A DNA stretch of 64,000 nt, from positions 1 to 64,000 of the forward strand of contig PNAM01000096.1 in NCBI GenBank assembly GCA_003170275.1. Direction: 5' to 3'. The notes under the pieces were generated by a model. It worked only from the letters and a program-made list of their open reading frames with translations, was not told the DNA's origin and did not search any database. The stretch comes from Myxococcales bacterium (lineage in GTDB: Bacteria > Myxococcota_A > Polyangia > Palsa-1104). The translations under genes and the position numbers were made by a program. Positions 33,280 to 44,800 of this stretch are shown here, in pieces (within the stretch, counting starts at the first letter, position 1; each line of letters begins with the position of its first letter).

Positions 33280-33647
33280 TTATTTCTTCGGTGGCTCGCG
33301 CCGGTCGGTGCGCGCTTGATCGAGCTCGACCAGCGACTCGACGTCGTAGTGCGGAGAATAGATGCGCTTGCCGCGATAGAGGAAGTGCTCGTCCACCACG
33401 TGCTGCATCGAGGTGCAGATCGCCTTGTACGCGGTGCGCACCACCTCGGTGGTGGTCGAGTACGGCGACACGTACCACTTGCGCGCCTTCTGCAACGCCG
33501 GCTCGCCGGTCTCCACGTCGGCTTCCAGGTACTGCACCTGCAAGAGGAAGCCGTCGCCCTTTTCCATCAGCACGATCTTGCGATCGAGGAACTGCACCTC
33601 AGCGAGGATCGCGCGCAGCTCGGCCAGGCTCTTCTTCGGCTGGGCCA

Positions 33648-33648
<1 letters not shown>
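33280..33648 (-). CDS. Small protein of unknown function, coupled to kinase gene
   Basis: 122 residues. No recognised domain. The protein is polar, with a helical N-terminus (KKSLAELRAILAEVQFLD), strand-like middle (DGFLLQVQYLEADVETGE), and a conserved-looking RKWYVSPYSTTTEVVRTAYKA segment followed by DEHFLYRGKRIYSPHYDVESL. No signal or membrane segment is seen. The ATG shares a base with the kinase stop (TGATG) and its stop abuts the YceI ATG. Tight coupling on both sides suggests it works with the kinase or with ligand binding; this is inference. Confidence 0.6.
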
Positions 33649-35348
<1,700 letters not shown>

Positions 35349-35352
35349 CCCC

Positions 35353-36492
35353 CTATTTTACCCCAGCATGAAACGGAACGCCGATCGGCGGCGCCGGTTG
35401 GCTCAGCGTCACCCCCACCGCGATCGCGCCGGCCGCCACGCCCGCCACCGCCACCATCGCGGTCCAGAACCACCACTTCTTCGCCACCGACGGGCCGCGC
35501 AGCTGCTCGACCTGCACCGCGAACGGCAGCGCCTCGGAGCCGAGGTGCTGCAGCACCGCATGGTTCTTGTCGAGGACCACGCCGAAGTATTCGATCTTCG
35601 AGCCCGGCGGCACGCCCATGGTGAACACGCGCGGCAGCGAAATCTTTCCCGCCTGCTGCGGCTGCAGCGACGAGAACGCCTTGCCGCCGCCCAGCCGATA
35701 GAACAGCTGGATGCCGGTCACCAGCGCGAAGCGATCGCCGCTCACGGTGAAGCTCACCTCGACCGGCTGGCCCGCTTTGAGCGAGCCCGGCTGGTTGTGC
35801 GCCACCGACAGCGACGGCCCAGGCCCTTGTCCGCGCGCGGCCTCGAGCGCTTTCTTGGTGGCGTCGGGCGCGTCGCCCGGCAGCGTGGCGGTCGGATCGA
35901 GCTCGAGCGCGCGCCCGCACGCGTCGACCGCCGCCTGCGCGTCGCCCTTGCCCGCTTCGAGGGCGCAGCGCAACAGGTGCGCGCGCGTCACCCCGGGCCG
36001 CTCGTTGTTGGGCGTGCGCTCGTAGCTCTCGAGCTGCGCCTGCGCGTCGGCCGGCCGGCCCTGCGCGACGAACTCCTCGCCCAGCTTGAGCGCCTCTTCA
36101 CCCTGCGCGCGCGAGGCGCGTTCCTTGGCCAGCCAATCCTCGGCTTCGCGCTGCTCCCCGTCGACCACCTCGCGGCGTTTGGGATCGGCTGCGCGCCCCG
36201 AGGCGATGTAAGCCTTGAAGTGCTCGATGGCCTGCTCGACGTACTCGAGCTTGCGCGTGCGCGCGAACAGCTGCTTCTTGACCAGGCCCAGGTTGAACAG
36301 CAGCTCGGGCGCGGCGGTCAGCCGATACGAGGTCTCGAAGTGCTCGAGCGCCTTTTCGTAGTGACCGAGGTTGAACTCCTTCTTGGCGGCTTCGAACTCC
36401 TGGCGTCCGAGCTCCTTCAGGTCCGGCGCCTGCGCGCGTCCGAGCGACGGCGCGAGGAGGAGCAGGGCGACGAGATGGATGCGCAGCTTCAT
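35353..36492 (-). CDS. Exported TPR protein with C-terminal membrane anchor
   Basis: 379 residues. A signal peptide (MKLRIHLVALLLLAPSLGRAQA) precedes TPR-like helices: AAKKEFNLGHYEKALEHFETSYRL, ELLFNLGLVKKQL, and QAAVDACGRALELDP. Residues ~225-330 form a beta-rich domain (VEVSFTVSGDRFALVTGIQLFYRL ... KIEYFGVVLDK). Near the C-terminus WWFWTAMVAVAGVAAGAIAVGVTL is a membrane helix, with a short tail after it. The topology is TPR outside the cytoplasm, anchored at the end. The ATG overlaps the FG-GAP protein's TGA (ATGA), and the kinase begins 4 bp after its stop, so it probably acts with both. Confidence 0.78.
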   Translation of the reverse strand: MKLRIHLVALLLLAPSLGRAQAPDLKELGRQEFEAAKKEFNLGHYEKALEHFETSYRLTAAPELLFNLGLVKKQLFARTRKLEYVEQAIEHFKAYIASGRAADPKRREVVDGEQREAEDWLAKERASRAQGEEALKLGEEFVAQGRPADAQAQLESYERTPNNERPGVTRAHLLRCALEAGKGDAQAAVDACGRALELDPTATLPGDAPDATKKALEAARGQGPGPSLSVAHNQPGSLKAGQPVEVSFTVSGDRFALVTGIQLFYRLGGGKAFSSLQPQQAGKISLPRVFTMGVPPGSKIEYFGVVLDKNHAVLQHLGSEALPFAVQVEQLRGPSVAKKWWFWTAMVAVAGVAAGAIAVGVTLSQPAPPIGVPFHAGVK

Positions 36493-39400
36493 AGGAGGGG
36501 CCCGCGGACGATCGAGATGGTCTTGGCCGCCGCCGCGCCCACCGCGACGTCGGGGTAGCCGTCGGAGTCGAAATCTCCGACGAGGAGCTGAGATCCCAGG
36601 GCGTCACCGGGGCGCGCGCCGAGGAGCGCGGCTGCGGCCGGCGAGCCGTTCGCGCCCAGCTGGAGCATCGGCGCCGCGCGCAGGGTGGCGCCGCGCACGA
36701 CGTAGAAGGCGCCCGCTCCGGGCGTGGCCGCTGGGAGCGGCGAAGGCGCGCCGATGAGCAGCGCATCGCCGCCCGGCCAGGGAAGGACCGCGAGCGCCGC
36801 GCCCAACCTGCCGACGGGCGACGAGCCGCGGACGGTCTGGCTCGCCTTGGACAGCGGCAGGTCGCCGGCCAGGAAGTCCTGGGCGGCGAGCACGAACACG
36901 GTCCCTGCGCCGTCGTCGGGAGCGGCCACCGCCAGCGACGGTGAGGTGCCGTCGATCGAGAGCAGCGCCACCGCTTCACCAAAGCCACCGCCTTCGCCGA
37001 GCCAACGCCCGAGCGGCCCGGCGGCCACGTTCGGCGCGTTGATCGCGCTCGCGCTCACCAGGTAGGCGGCACCGACGGTCTTGGCGTTGGGGTCGGTCGC
37101 CGCCGGTGCGCCGATCGCCACCTTGCCGCCCGAAGCCGCCAGCGCGCTGCCGAAGCGAGAACCGGCGGTGCCCTTCAGCGAAAGGGCCGCGGCCAGGCTG
37201 CCGGTGCCGTCGCGCGGGAGCTCGGCTGCGCGCAGCACGAACACCGTCGCTGCGCCCTCGGCGCCGGCGAGCACGTCCAGCTTTCCGTCGCCGTCGACGT
37301 CGAGCAGCGCGATCGACGTGCCGAGCCGATCGCCGGTGTTGGTGCCGCTCACCGTCGAGAGCGTGGGTGTTCCTCCAGCCACGAACATCGATCCGCCGAA
37401 GATCACGAACACCGCGCCGCGCGTGTCGTTCGCGCCCGGCGCGCCGATCACCACATCGTCGGCGCCGTCGCCGTCGAGGTCGCCGACCGCGAGCGCCGCG
37501 CCATACTGCTCGCCGGGCTTGCCGGTCGCGCTGAAGTCCGGGGTCTGCTTGAACGCCGCGCCGCCCAGATAGATCGACACGATGCCCGAGTTCGGCGCGG
37601 ATGCGTCGCCTTGGCTCGCGTTGGCCACCACCAGATCGCTGTGGGACGGTTTGGCGCCGGTGAGGTTGCCCGCCGCGAGGCGCCCGATCGGCGCGGTCGC
37701 CGACGTCACCGTCTGGTCGGCGTCGGTCACCGCGAGGTGCAGCGTGGCATCGGTGCAGTCGTCGACGCAGTCCGGCGCGAGGGTGGCCTTGCTCGTCTGG
37801 CCCGGGTTCAAGAGGGTCTGGATGCGGTCTTTGGTCGGATCGCGCGACGCGCCGCCGAGCTTCGCCAACCGGTTTTCGTAGACGTCGTACACTTCGGCGC
37901 GCACGGTGACGTTGAGCGCCATCGGCAGCGCGTCGGGCATCAGTCGGAAGGTGCTGGTCTTGTCGAGGCCGTAGTCCTTGGCCAGGTCGACCACGATGTC
38001 GCCCAGCCCGTCGCCGTCATAGTCGTAGTTGGAGACGATCAACCCGGGCTTGACCGTCGCGGCCTGCATGGTGGGGTTGAACGAGAGCTTGTCGCTCGAG
38101 CTGATGATAATGCGCGCGTGCGCCGCGCTCACGAACTCTGGATCGGTCAGCTTGAGCGTGAGCTCGAGGCCCGTCCCCGAGCTCGAGCAGCCCCCGACGA
38201 CCAGGGCCAACGCGAGCCCGCGAATGCGCCGCCGTGACCACACGAGCGCGACCAACGCCAACAGCCACGCCAGGCCGCCCGCTTCTCCGGGTCCGCCCAC
38301 GCTGCAGCCGCCCGGCGGGGCCTTGCGCACGAACGGCGCCGGCCCGCTGGTCATGCACGCGCAGCTCCCGGTCATGCACGACCCGGTGCCACACACGTCG
38401 CTCGCGCAGGTAGTGCCGTCGGGCGCGTCGCTGAAGGTCGTGCAGTTGCTCAAGCTCGACGACACCGCGCACTGCCCAAACGACTCGCAGCTGTTGGCGG
38501 TCGGATCCGTATAGGTGCGGCATTGCGTCGACAGCCCTGCGCACGAGACCTGCGGCGCCGGGCAGCGCGCGTCCGTGGTGGGCACCTCGACGCAGCCCTT
38601 GGAGCCGCACGCCTGGCAGATGCCGTCGCACGGAGTATCGCAGCAGACGCCGTGCGTGCAGATGCCCTGCCCGCACCCGGTCGCGTCGCTGCACACCCCT
38701 CCGAGCCCGACGATGCCGAGGCTGCGGTAGTGCACCCGCGGCGTAAAGGCGCCGCCGAACGACTCCAGGCGATCGTAGGCGATCAGCGCCTGGCCGGTGG
38801 GGGCGACGGCGAGCAGCGGCGAAGGCGTGAACCGCGGAGTGAAGGCGGTGTCGCCGCCGTACACCTGTCCAGGGATCTGGTCGGCACCCATCGCGCGAAA
38901 GGTCGCGTTCGCGTCGATCACGAACGGCGCCTCGAGCTTCTGCAGGGCCGCGTCGATCCGCACGCCCATCACGCCTGCGGGCGACGCCTCGATCCAGCTC
39001 ACCAGGCCGATCGGCTGCCCGCCCGACGGCGTGCTGAATCCCAGCGCTGGCGCCTCGCGCACGCCGGTGCCGGTCATGAGGGTGGCCGCAGCGGCGGCCG
39101 GCGAGGTGGCGCCGTCGGCCAGCGCGACGACGCGAATCGAGTCGCTGTTCAGCAGCACGTCGCGCCAGGCTACGTACACCTGCTTGCCGTCCGAGCCCAC
39201 CGCCGGCGCCCGCTCGGGATCCAGTTGCGCGCTCACCGTCGCGATCGCACCGAGCACACCGGTCTTGGCGATCCACGCGCCCTTCACGTCGGAAGGACCC
39301 TTGTTGCCGTACTGGCTACACGGCGTCTCGAACGCGACGAAGTATTGGGTACCGTCGAACGCCGCGGCCTGCGCGCAGGCCGCATCGGCAACCACGGCTT

Positions 39401-41261
39401 CGGTTCCCGGCGTTCCGTTGGGCGCCACCAGGTTGCCGAACACCTGCGTGTTCAAGTCGTTCGCTACCACTCCGCGCCAGTCCTCCCATGCGACCAGCCA
39501 GCCCGCGCTCGAGCCTGCGACCGTCGGCGCCTGCTGTGCATAGAGTGCGGGCACAGCGCTGACGGCGATTCCGCCGGGGTCCTTCACGGTGCCGTCGGCT
39601 CCGACGCGGGTGGCATAGATCGACAAGGCGTTGCCGTTCGGCAGGTCGCGCCCGTCGGACCAGGCGACCAGAAAATCGCCGCTCGGCATGGCTCCCACTG
39701 CCGGCGTGATCTGGTCGTTGGGCGCACCCGCCGTGGCATCCGCGGGATCGCTACTGATGAGAAACGGCGCCGCATCGGCCGGCAGCCCGTTGAGCTTGAA
39801 GCGCATCCCGTACACGTCGAGGCTCGAGACGTCGAAGTTGCGATCGTCCTCCCACACCAGCAGGAAGAGGTCTCCGTTCGACGCCGCGTGGTACCCGCGC
39901 TGAAAGCTGTGCGCCTGACTGAGTACGTGCGACGGCACCATCGGCAGCATTCCCGGCGCCGGCGGAGGGCTCACGCTCAGGTCGGTCGGTAGGGCGAAAA
40001 CATCGTATCCGGTGATCCCGCCGGACAGTCCGCCGACGTACCCCACCCAGGCGGTGAACACATGCCCGGCGGCGTCCGTCGCGATCGCCTGCCGGAGCGA
40101 GTCGGTGTCACCCGGCAGGGTCGGGTTCACCTGCCCGATCGTGGCGTCGATCAGCGATCCACCGCCGTCGCCGACGCCGCTGCCGTCATAGCGCCCGCCA
40201 TAGTGAAGGAGGAGGCCGCTGTTGAAGTCGAACGCCTCCCAGGAAAGAAAGAACTTCCCGGTGCCATTCGAGAGCGCCTGTGGCCGCTGGAAGGACGCCG
40301 TCGTGCTCGCGGCCAGAACCTGATCGGAGGCACCCAGGGTTCCCGTCAGGGACAGCGTACGCATCCAGATCTCGAAGATCGTCTTCGGTGTCCGAAGGTC
40401 TGCCCAATAGATGACGTAGCCGCTCCCGTCTGAGGCAGCGGTTGGGTGCGCTACCGCGGGTGCCCCGTCGGCTCGCGGCGCGCTGGTGTTGACCTGCTGC
40501 GATGGCTTCGGTCCGGTGGCGTCGAGGAGCGCCGCCCGTACCTGCGTCGGCGGCTGAGCGTTGCCGCCGGCGAGTGGCTGGATCTCCCAGAGCACCAGAT
40601 AGCTCGCGCCGCTGCCGCTCCACGTTACCGACGGCACACCCGTGATCTGGGTGGCGGTGGTGTCCGAGACCAGTCTGGCGTTGATGGTGCCCGACGCTGT
40701 CTCGTTCTGAAACAGCGTGCACTCGACGACGAAATTGTTCCCGACCAGCACGTGCTCCCAGCACACCAGCGCGCTGTTCGCGCCGCCGCCCACGGAGGGG
40801 TCTACATGCGCGCCGCTTCCGGCGGTGAGCATCGTGGCGGTTCCGACCGCTGTCGCCGACGGCGCCGCCGGATCGACCAGCACCGAGGCGATCTGCGGCG
40901 TGCCTCCTCCCGCATCGCTGTACGTCACCAAGAACTTGCTGCCATCGAACGCGACCGCCGGAGTGAGCAGCTGGCCGCTGCCCGTGGCGATGGCCAAGGC
41001 CGGGAAGTCGATCACCGTTCCGGCCGCAGTGAAGCGCACGCCGCGGATATTGGAGATGCCGCTGACGCCGGGCAGCAGGTCCGCCCAGACCGCCAGGTAC
41101 ACGCCGCCGCCGTACGCGATCGATGCGCGCTGCTGGTCGCCGACCTGCGCGGCGAGCTTGGGCGCGTCGACCGGCAGGTCCATCGAGAGCACCGGCTGCG
41201 CGCGCGCGACCGGCACGCAGAGGATCCCGCCAACCACAGCAATCACGAGGCCAGAGCGCAT
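36489..41261 (-). CDS. In-frame fusion: secreted MYXO-CTERM-type protein joined to an FG-GAP lipoprotein
   Basis: 1,590 residues from ATG 41261 (AGGA six bases upstream). Residues 1-20 are a signal peptide ending VARAQ. Residues ~25-840 are beta-propeller-like repeats (GYVIYWADLR, FLVAWSDGRD, GWLVAWEDWRG). Residues ~860-980 are Cys-rich. Then GGCSVGG, the hydrophobic WLLALVALVW (999-1008) and SRRRIR match a MYXO-CTERM sorting end. Instead of stopping, the frame continues into LALALVVGGC, a lipobox with Cys1025, and an FG-GAP region whose Ca2+-binding loops include DLDGDGADDV, DVDGDGKLDV and DFDSDGYPDV. There is no frame change and no stop. Either one stop codon was lost, or this is a real polyprotein. 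It is coupled downstream to the TPR gene (ATGA). Confidence 0.85.
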   Translation of the reverse strand: MRSGLVIAVVGGILCVPVARAQPVLSMDLPVDAPKLAAQVGDQQRASIAYGGGVYLAVWADLLPGVSGISNIRGVRFTAAGTVIDFPALAIATGSGQLLTPAVAFDGSKFLVTYSDAGGGTPQIASVLVDPAAPSATAVGTATMLTAGSGAHVDPSVGGGANSALVCWEHVLVGNNFVVECTLFQNETASGTINARLVSDTTATQITGVPSVTWSGSGASYLVLWEIQPLAGGNAQPPTQVRAALLDATGPKPSQQVNTSAPRADGAPAVAHPTAASDGSGYVIYWADLRTPKTIFEIWMRTLSLTGTLGASDQVLAASTTASFQRPQALSNGTGKFFLSWEAFDFNSGLLLHYGGRYDGSGVGDGGGSLIDATIGQVNPTLPGDTDSLRQAIATDAAGHVFTAWVGYVGGLSGGITGYDVFALPTDLSVSPPPAPGMLPMVPSHVLSQAHSFQRGYHAASNGDLFLLVWEDDRNFDVSSLDVYGMRFKLNGLPADAAPFLISSDPADATAGAPNDQITPAVGAMPSGDFLVAWSDGRDLPNGNALSIYATRVGADGTVKDPGGIAVSAVPALYAQQAPTVAGSSAGWLVAWEDWRGVVANDLNTQVFGNLVAPNGTPGTEAVVADAACAQAAAFDGTQYFVAFETPCSQYGNKGPSDVKGAWIAKTGVLGAIATVSAQLDPERAPAVGSDGKQVYVAWRDVLLNSDSIRVVALADGATSPAAAAATLMTGTGVREAPALGFSTPSGGQPIGLVSWIEASPAGVMGVRIDAALQKLEAPFVIDANATFRAMGADQIPGQVYGGDTAFTPRFTPSPLLAVAPTGQALIAYDRLESFGGAFTPRVHYRSLGIVGLGGVCSDATGCGQGICTHGVCCDTPCDGICQACGSKGCVEVPTTDARCPAPQVSCAGLSTQCRTYTDPTANSCESFGQCAVSSSLSNCTTFSDAPDGTTCASDVCGTGSCMTGSCACMTSGPAPFVRKAPPGGCSVGGPGEAGGLAWLLALVALVWSRRRIRGLALALVVGGCSSSGTGLELTLKLTDPEFVSAAHARIIISSSDKLSFNPTMQAATVKPGLIVSNYDYDGDGLGDIVVDLAKDYGLDKTSTFRLMPDALPMALNVTVRAEVYDVYENRLAKLGGASRDPTKDRIQTLLNPGQTSKATLAPDCVDDCTDATLHLAVTDADQTVTSATAPIGRLAAGNLTGAKPSHSDLVVANASQGDASAPNSGIVSIYLGGAAFKQTPDFSATGKPGEQYGAALAVGDLDGDGADDVVIGAPGANDTRGAVFVIFGGSMFVAGGTPTLSTVSGTNTGDRLGTSIALLDVDGDGKLDVLAGAEGAATVFVLRAAELPRDGTGSLAAALSLKGTAGSRFGSALAASGGKVAIGAPAATDPNAKTVGAAYLVSASAINAPNVAAGPLGRWLGEGGGFGEAVALLSIDGTSPSLAVAAPDDGAGTVFVLAAQDFLAGDLPLSKASQTVRGSSPVGRLGAALAVLPWPGGDALLIGAPSPLPAATPGAGAFYVVRGATLRAAPMLQLGANGSPAAAALLGARPGDALGSQLLVGDFDSDGYPDVAVGAAAAKTISIVRGPLL
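38223..38243 (-). other. Junction where a second gene start would be expected inside the fusion
   Basis: Codon 1007 is GTG (38241-38243) and codon 1013 is ATT (38223-38225). Translation from GTG would give MWSRRRIRGLALALVVGGC, a textbook lipoprotein signal, and an ATG in place of the ATT would also give one. No stop codon lies between the MYXO-CTERM-like end and this point, so if two genes existed originally, the first has lost its terminator. Confidence 0.6.
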
Positions 41262-41272
41262 GTCGGATCCTT

Positions 41273-41800
41273 TTAGCGGGTATAGACGACGTGCATGGGG
41301 GCCGTGATCATGCCGGGCACGCCCTCGAGCGTGGCCTGCACCTGCCAGTCGCCGTCCTCGGGATAGCGGATGAAAGACGTCCCACCGATGGGCAGGCCGC
41401 GATCGAGGGCCGAGCCGCCCGGTACCGCCAGCACCGGGTTCATGTTGAGCGGCTCGCCCATCTGCGCGTGCATCATCTGGCCGCCTGCCGGGTCGGTGGT
41501 GAACGCGGCGTCGTCGCTGTAGGTGAGCACCCCCTTCGGATTCACGAACTGAAGGTGGAGCATGGTCGCCTTCGGCATCTGCGGCGTGATCACGCGGACC
41601 CACAATTCGTCGAGCGCCGAGAAGTTGAATGCGGTCTTCAACACCCCGTTCTCGATCCCGAGCCGGCTGTCAGAGAGCTCAATCGCCGAGCCGATCGGCG
41701 GCGGTCCCCCCGGGTCCGGCGGTGGCGTCATCATCGTGGTGCTCGCGCCGCCCTTGCAGCCGGCCACCGCGACGAACAGGAGCATTATTGACGTGCGCAT
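41273..41800 (-). CDS. Small lipoprotein
   Basis: 175 residues from ATG 41800. AAGGA lies eight bases upstream, making this start better than GTG 41824, eight codons earlier. The lipobox VAGC gives Cys15 within MRTSIMLLFVAVAGC. A Met/Thr/Pro-rich linker (TTMMTPPPDPGGPPP) follows, then a beta-rich domain with FNFSALDELWVRVIT and a terminal PEDGDWQVQATLEGVPGMI resembling an Ig-like or PPC-like sandwich that could sense force or ligand. It sits 11 bp before the fusion gene and 14 bp after the large propeller gene. Function unknown. Confidence 0.75.
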   Translation of the reverse strand: MRTSIMLLFVAVAGCKGGASTTMMTPPPDPGGPPPIGSAIELSDSRLGIENGVLKTAFNFSALDELWVRVITPQMPKATMLHLQFVNPKGVLTYSDDAAFTTDPAGGQMMHAQMGEPLNMNPVLAVPGGSALDRGLPIGGTSFIRYPEDGDWQVQATLEGVPGMITAPMHVVYTR

Positions 41801-41814
41801 GGTCGTCATCCTTT

Positions 41815-44800
41815 TCACGGCCACAGGGGCATACTGATGAACGAAGGGTTGGTGTTCGGGCCCGTCACGGTCATGCGGATCAGATCCGCGTTCGCCGCCG
41901 CGACTCGCCCGTCGACGGAGAACGAATAGGGCACGTTGATCGGCGAGCCATTCTGCGAGCCCGTGAGCGACAAGGTCTTGGCCATGTCGCCGACGTTGTA
42001 GACGTGGACCGGACCGCCCTGCGCCAGGTAGGAGTTGGAGAAGTACAGGACCAGATCCTGAACCCCGCCCGTCACGTCACGCGCCTCGAAGTAGACGTCG
42101 CCATACAGCGGATCGGCCGACGTGCTCAGCACACCGATGATGTTTTGCTCCGCCATGTTCGTCGGATCGGGCTGGTACCACGCGGGGTCGGCCAGGTCGG
42201 CCCAGATGCCCGAGCTCGCGCCGCCCATCATGCCGTCGCCCTTCCAGTGCCAAAAGAAGACCTTGGTCCCCTGGGTGATGATCGCGTCTTGTGGGATCGC
42301 GTCGATCGTGGTGCACCCTGCCCCCATCGAGCGGCAGGCGTAGTCGGTCCAGGCGAGCGTGGTGATGCGGCCGCCGCTCACCCAGCCGGTGAAGGGTAAA
42401 GGCGGCCAGCCCAGGACCGTCGGATTGGTGAACGTGCACCCCGACCCGGAACCCGAGCAGTCGGCGTTGATGCGGAACAGATCGCCATTGTTGGGCCAGT
42501 TGGCGTACAGCATGCCGAGCCACGAGGTCCCCTCCTGGACGCCGGTCTCGAGCATGACGGGGCCGACCACACCCTCGTTGTAGATCCTATTGTTGTACGG
42601 GCAGTTCCCGCCCGGACAGCTGCTCGATCCGAACACGTCCCCGGTGCTCTGGGAGTCGTCGATGTTGTTGCCGGACGCCGTGACCTGGATGTTGTCGACG
42701 TACGCAGTGGTCGGATCGCCCGGGCAGCCGTCGTCGTGGACCATGAATTCGAGCGTGCCGGTTACCCCGGCCAGGTCGCTGACGTCTGCCGACGCTGACT
42801 CCCACGTCCCGTCGCCGAGCGTGTTGGCCAGGAGCGTCTTGGATCCGAAGAACGGGAAGCTGCCGTAGTTGAACACCGCATGGAAGTTGTCGAAGGTGAT
42901 GCTGTCGTTGCTCACGACCTTATACGCGAAGTCGATGGTCGTCGCACCGTCCGGAATCTTGATGTTCGTCTGGTAGATGTAGTTGTTGTTGGGGGTGCCG
43001 CAGCTGCTCAAGGTGCTGTTGAGGCGCGCGCACTGCGTGCCCGCACCCACGGAGCAGCCCGACGACTGAACGGCGGTGCTGCCTACCGAGGTCCAGTTGG
43101 TGAAGCCGCTCTCGAAGCTCGGGTTCTTGACCAGGTTGGTCGTATCGCCCGGGACCACCAGGAACATGCCCGGCTGCGGGTTGCCGCCGGCCGGGTAGTT
43201 GATTCGCGTACCGGCGATCGCCCAATTGGCGTCGTAGACGAACGACTCGTCGGTGACCCACATCGGCCAGACGCCGTGGAACGGGTAGACCGGCGGAGCG
43301 CCGAATATTGCGCAGTCACAGGCGGCCTCGGTCCACGTCGACACGCGCCAGGGGGCGTTCGGATCGACGAGCGCGATGCCGTTGTTGAACCCGGGTCCGA
43401 TGACCGGGCCGAAGAAGCCGCACGTGCCACTGCAGGCCGGGCCGGTGTTGGTCGTGTTGTAGGTCGAGAACGCCAGGCCGCAGCGCGTTCCGTCGGCGCC
43501 GCCCGTGAGCGTCCGCAGCGTCGGAAACGCGATGTTGTCGGCGCCCATGAGCGAGGTGGCGAGGTTGTTGAGCTGCGCTTCAGTGGGCGCGGTCGGGCTG
43601 CAGTAGAAGGTCTCGTCGCGCACGCAGATGCCCTGCACGCACTTGTCGACGCCGGCCGGCGTAGTGGCGCCGAAGCGGCTCGCCGCGCAGGCGTTCCCGC
43701 AGGAGCCGCAGTTCGAGCGATCGTTCATGATGTCGACGCACTTGGCTCCGCCGCAGCAGTACGTGCCATTGGGACAGGCGCCCTTTTGCCCGGCGGTGTT
43801 GCACGAGGCAGGGGAGCACGTCGAGTCGGTGGTGTTGAAGACGCATTGCCCCGCCTGGCAGTGGCCGTCTGCGCCGCCCGGGCAGAAGCCACCCGACGGC
43901 GAATCACAGCCGCAGCTGACACCGTCGTTGCAGGAGGTGCCGTTGGCGACCACCTGCGGGTTGCAGTTGCCGGTGATGGGGTTGCAGACGTAGGTGACGC
44001 ACGGGGTGTTGGCCGGGCACTGGCACGACACCTTCGGCCCGGGCGCGCCCGGCGGGAGGATGCTGGTGCCAGGGCCGCCGCTGAGCGGCCACGGCACGCA
44101 GTAGGTCTTGAAGTTCTGGGCGCCGGTGCCGGCGGTGTTGATCGACGTCGCCACCCGCATGCGGTCGAGATCGACCGACGAGGTGGTGGCGACATCGAGC
44201 GCCGGATCGTAGACCGTGTCGGTCCCGCCGGCCGCGGCCGTGTACTGCTCGTCGGTGCCGGTGATCAGGTTGAGCTGGTGCAGCTGCCCGTTGTTCAGCC
44301 CGACGTAGACCTTGCCGGCGAGATTCGAGAGGACCGGCGCGCTCATCACCTTGGCGCCGCCCGTCGGCGTATAGGTCCAGGAGAGGCCGGGGGCGCCGCC
44401 GTTGTCGGTCACCGAGTGCAGCACGCCGGCGGAGTCGCCGACCATCACCACGGTGTTCATGCCGCCTGTCAGGCGCGGCTCGGGCCATGGGCTGCGGTTG
44501 ATCGATCCGCCCGCGATGATCGGCGTGGTCCAGATGGTGCTGCCGTCGACGGCGCTGTGCACGCGCAGCGTGCCGGTCTGCGTACCGAGGTACAGCCGGT
44601 TGCCGCGCAGCTCGGGGCGCGTGATGAGCGAGTCCGCGTTCACCGACCAGGAGAGCGTGCCGTTGACCGTCGAGATGGCCCACAGCGACGCCTGCGGGTG
44701 TGAGATCGGGACCTGGGTGCCGCAGTAGATGAGATCGTTGGTGTAGTCGATCGAGCAGCCCTCCGAGCCGTAGGACATGGGATAGGTGCCGGCGAGGTTG

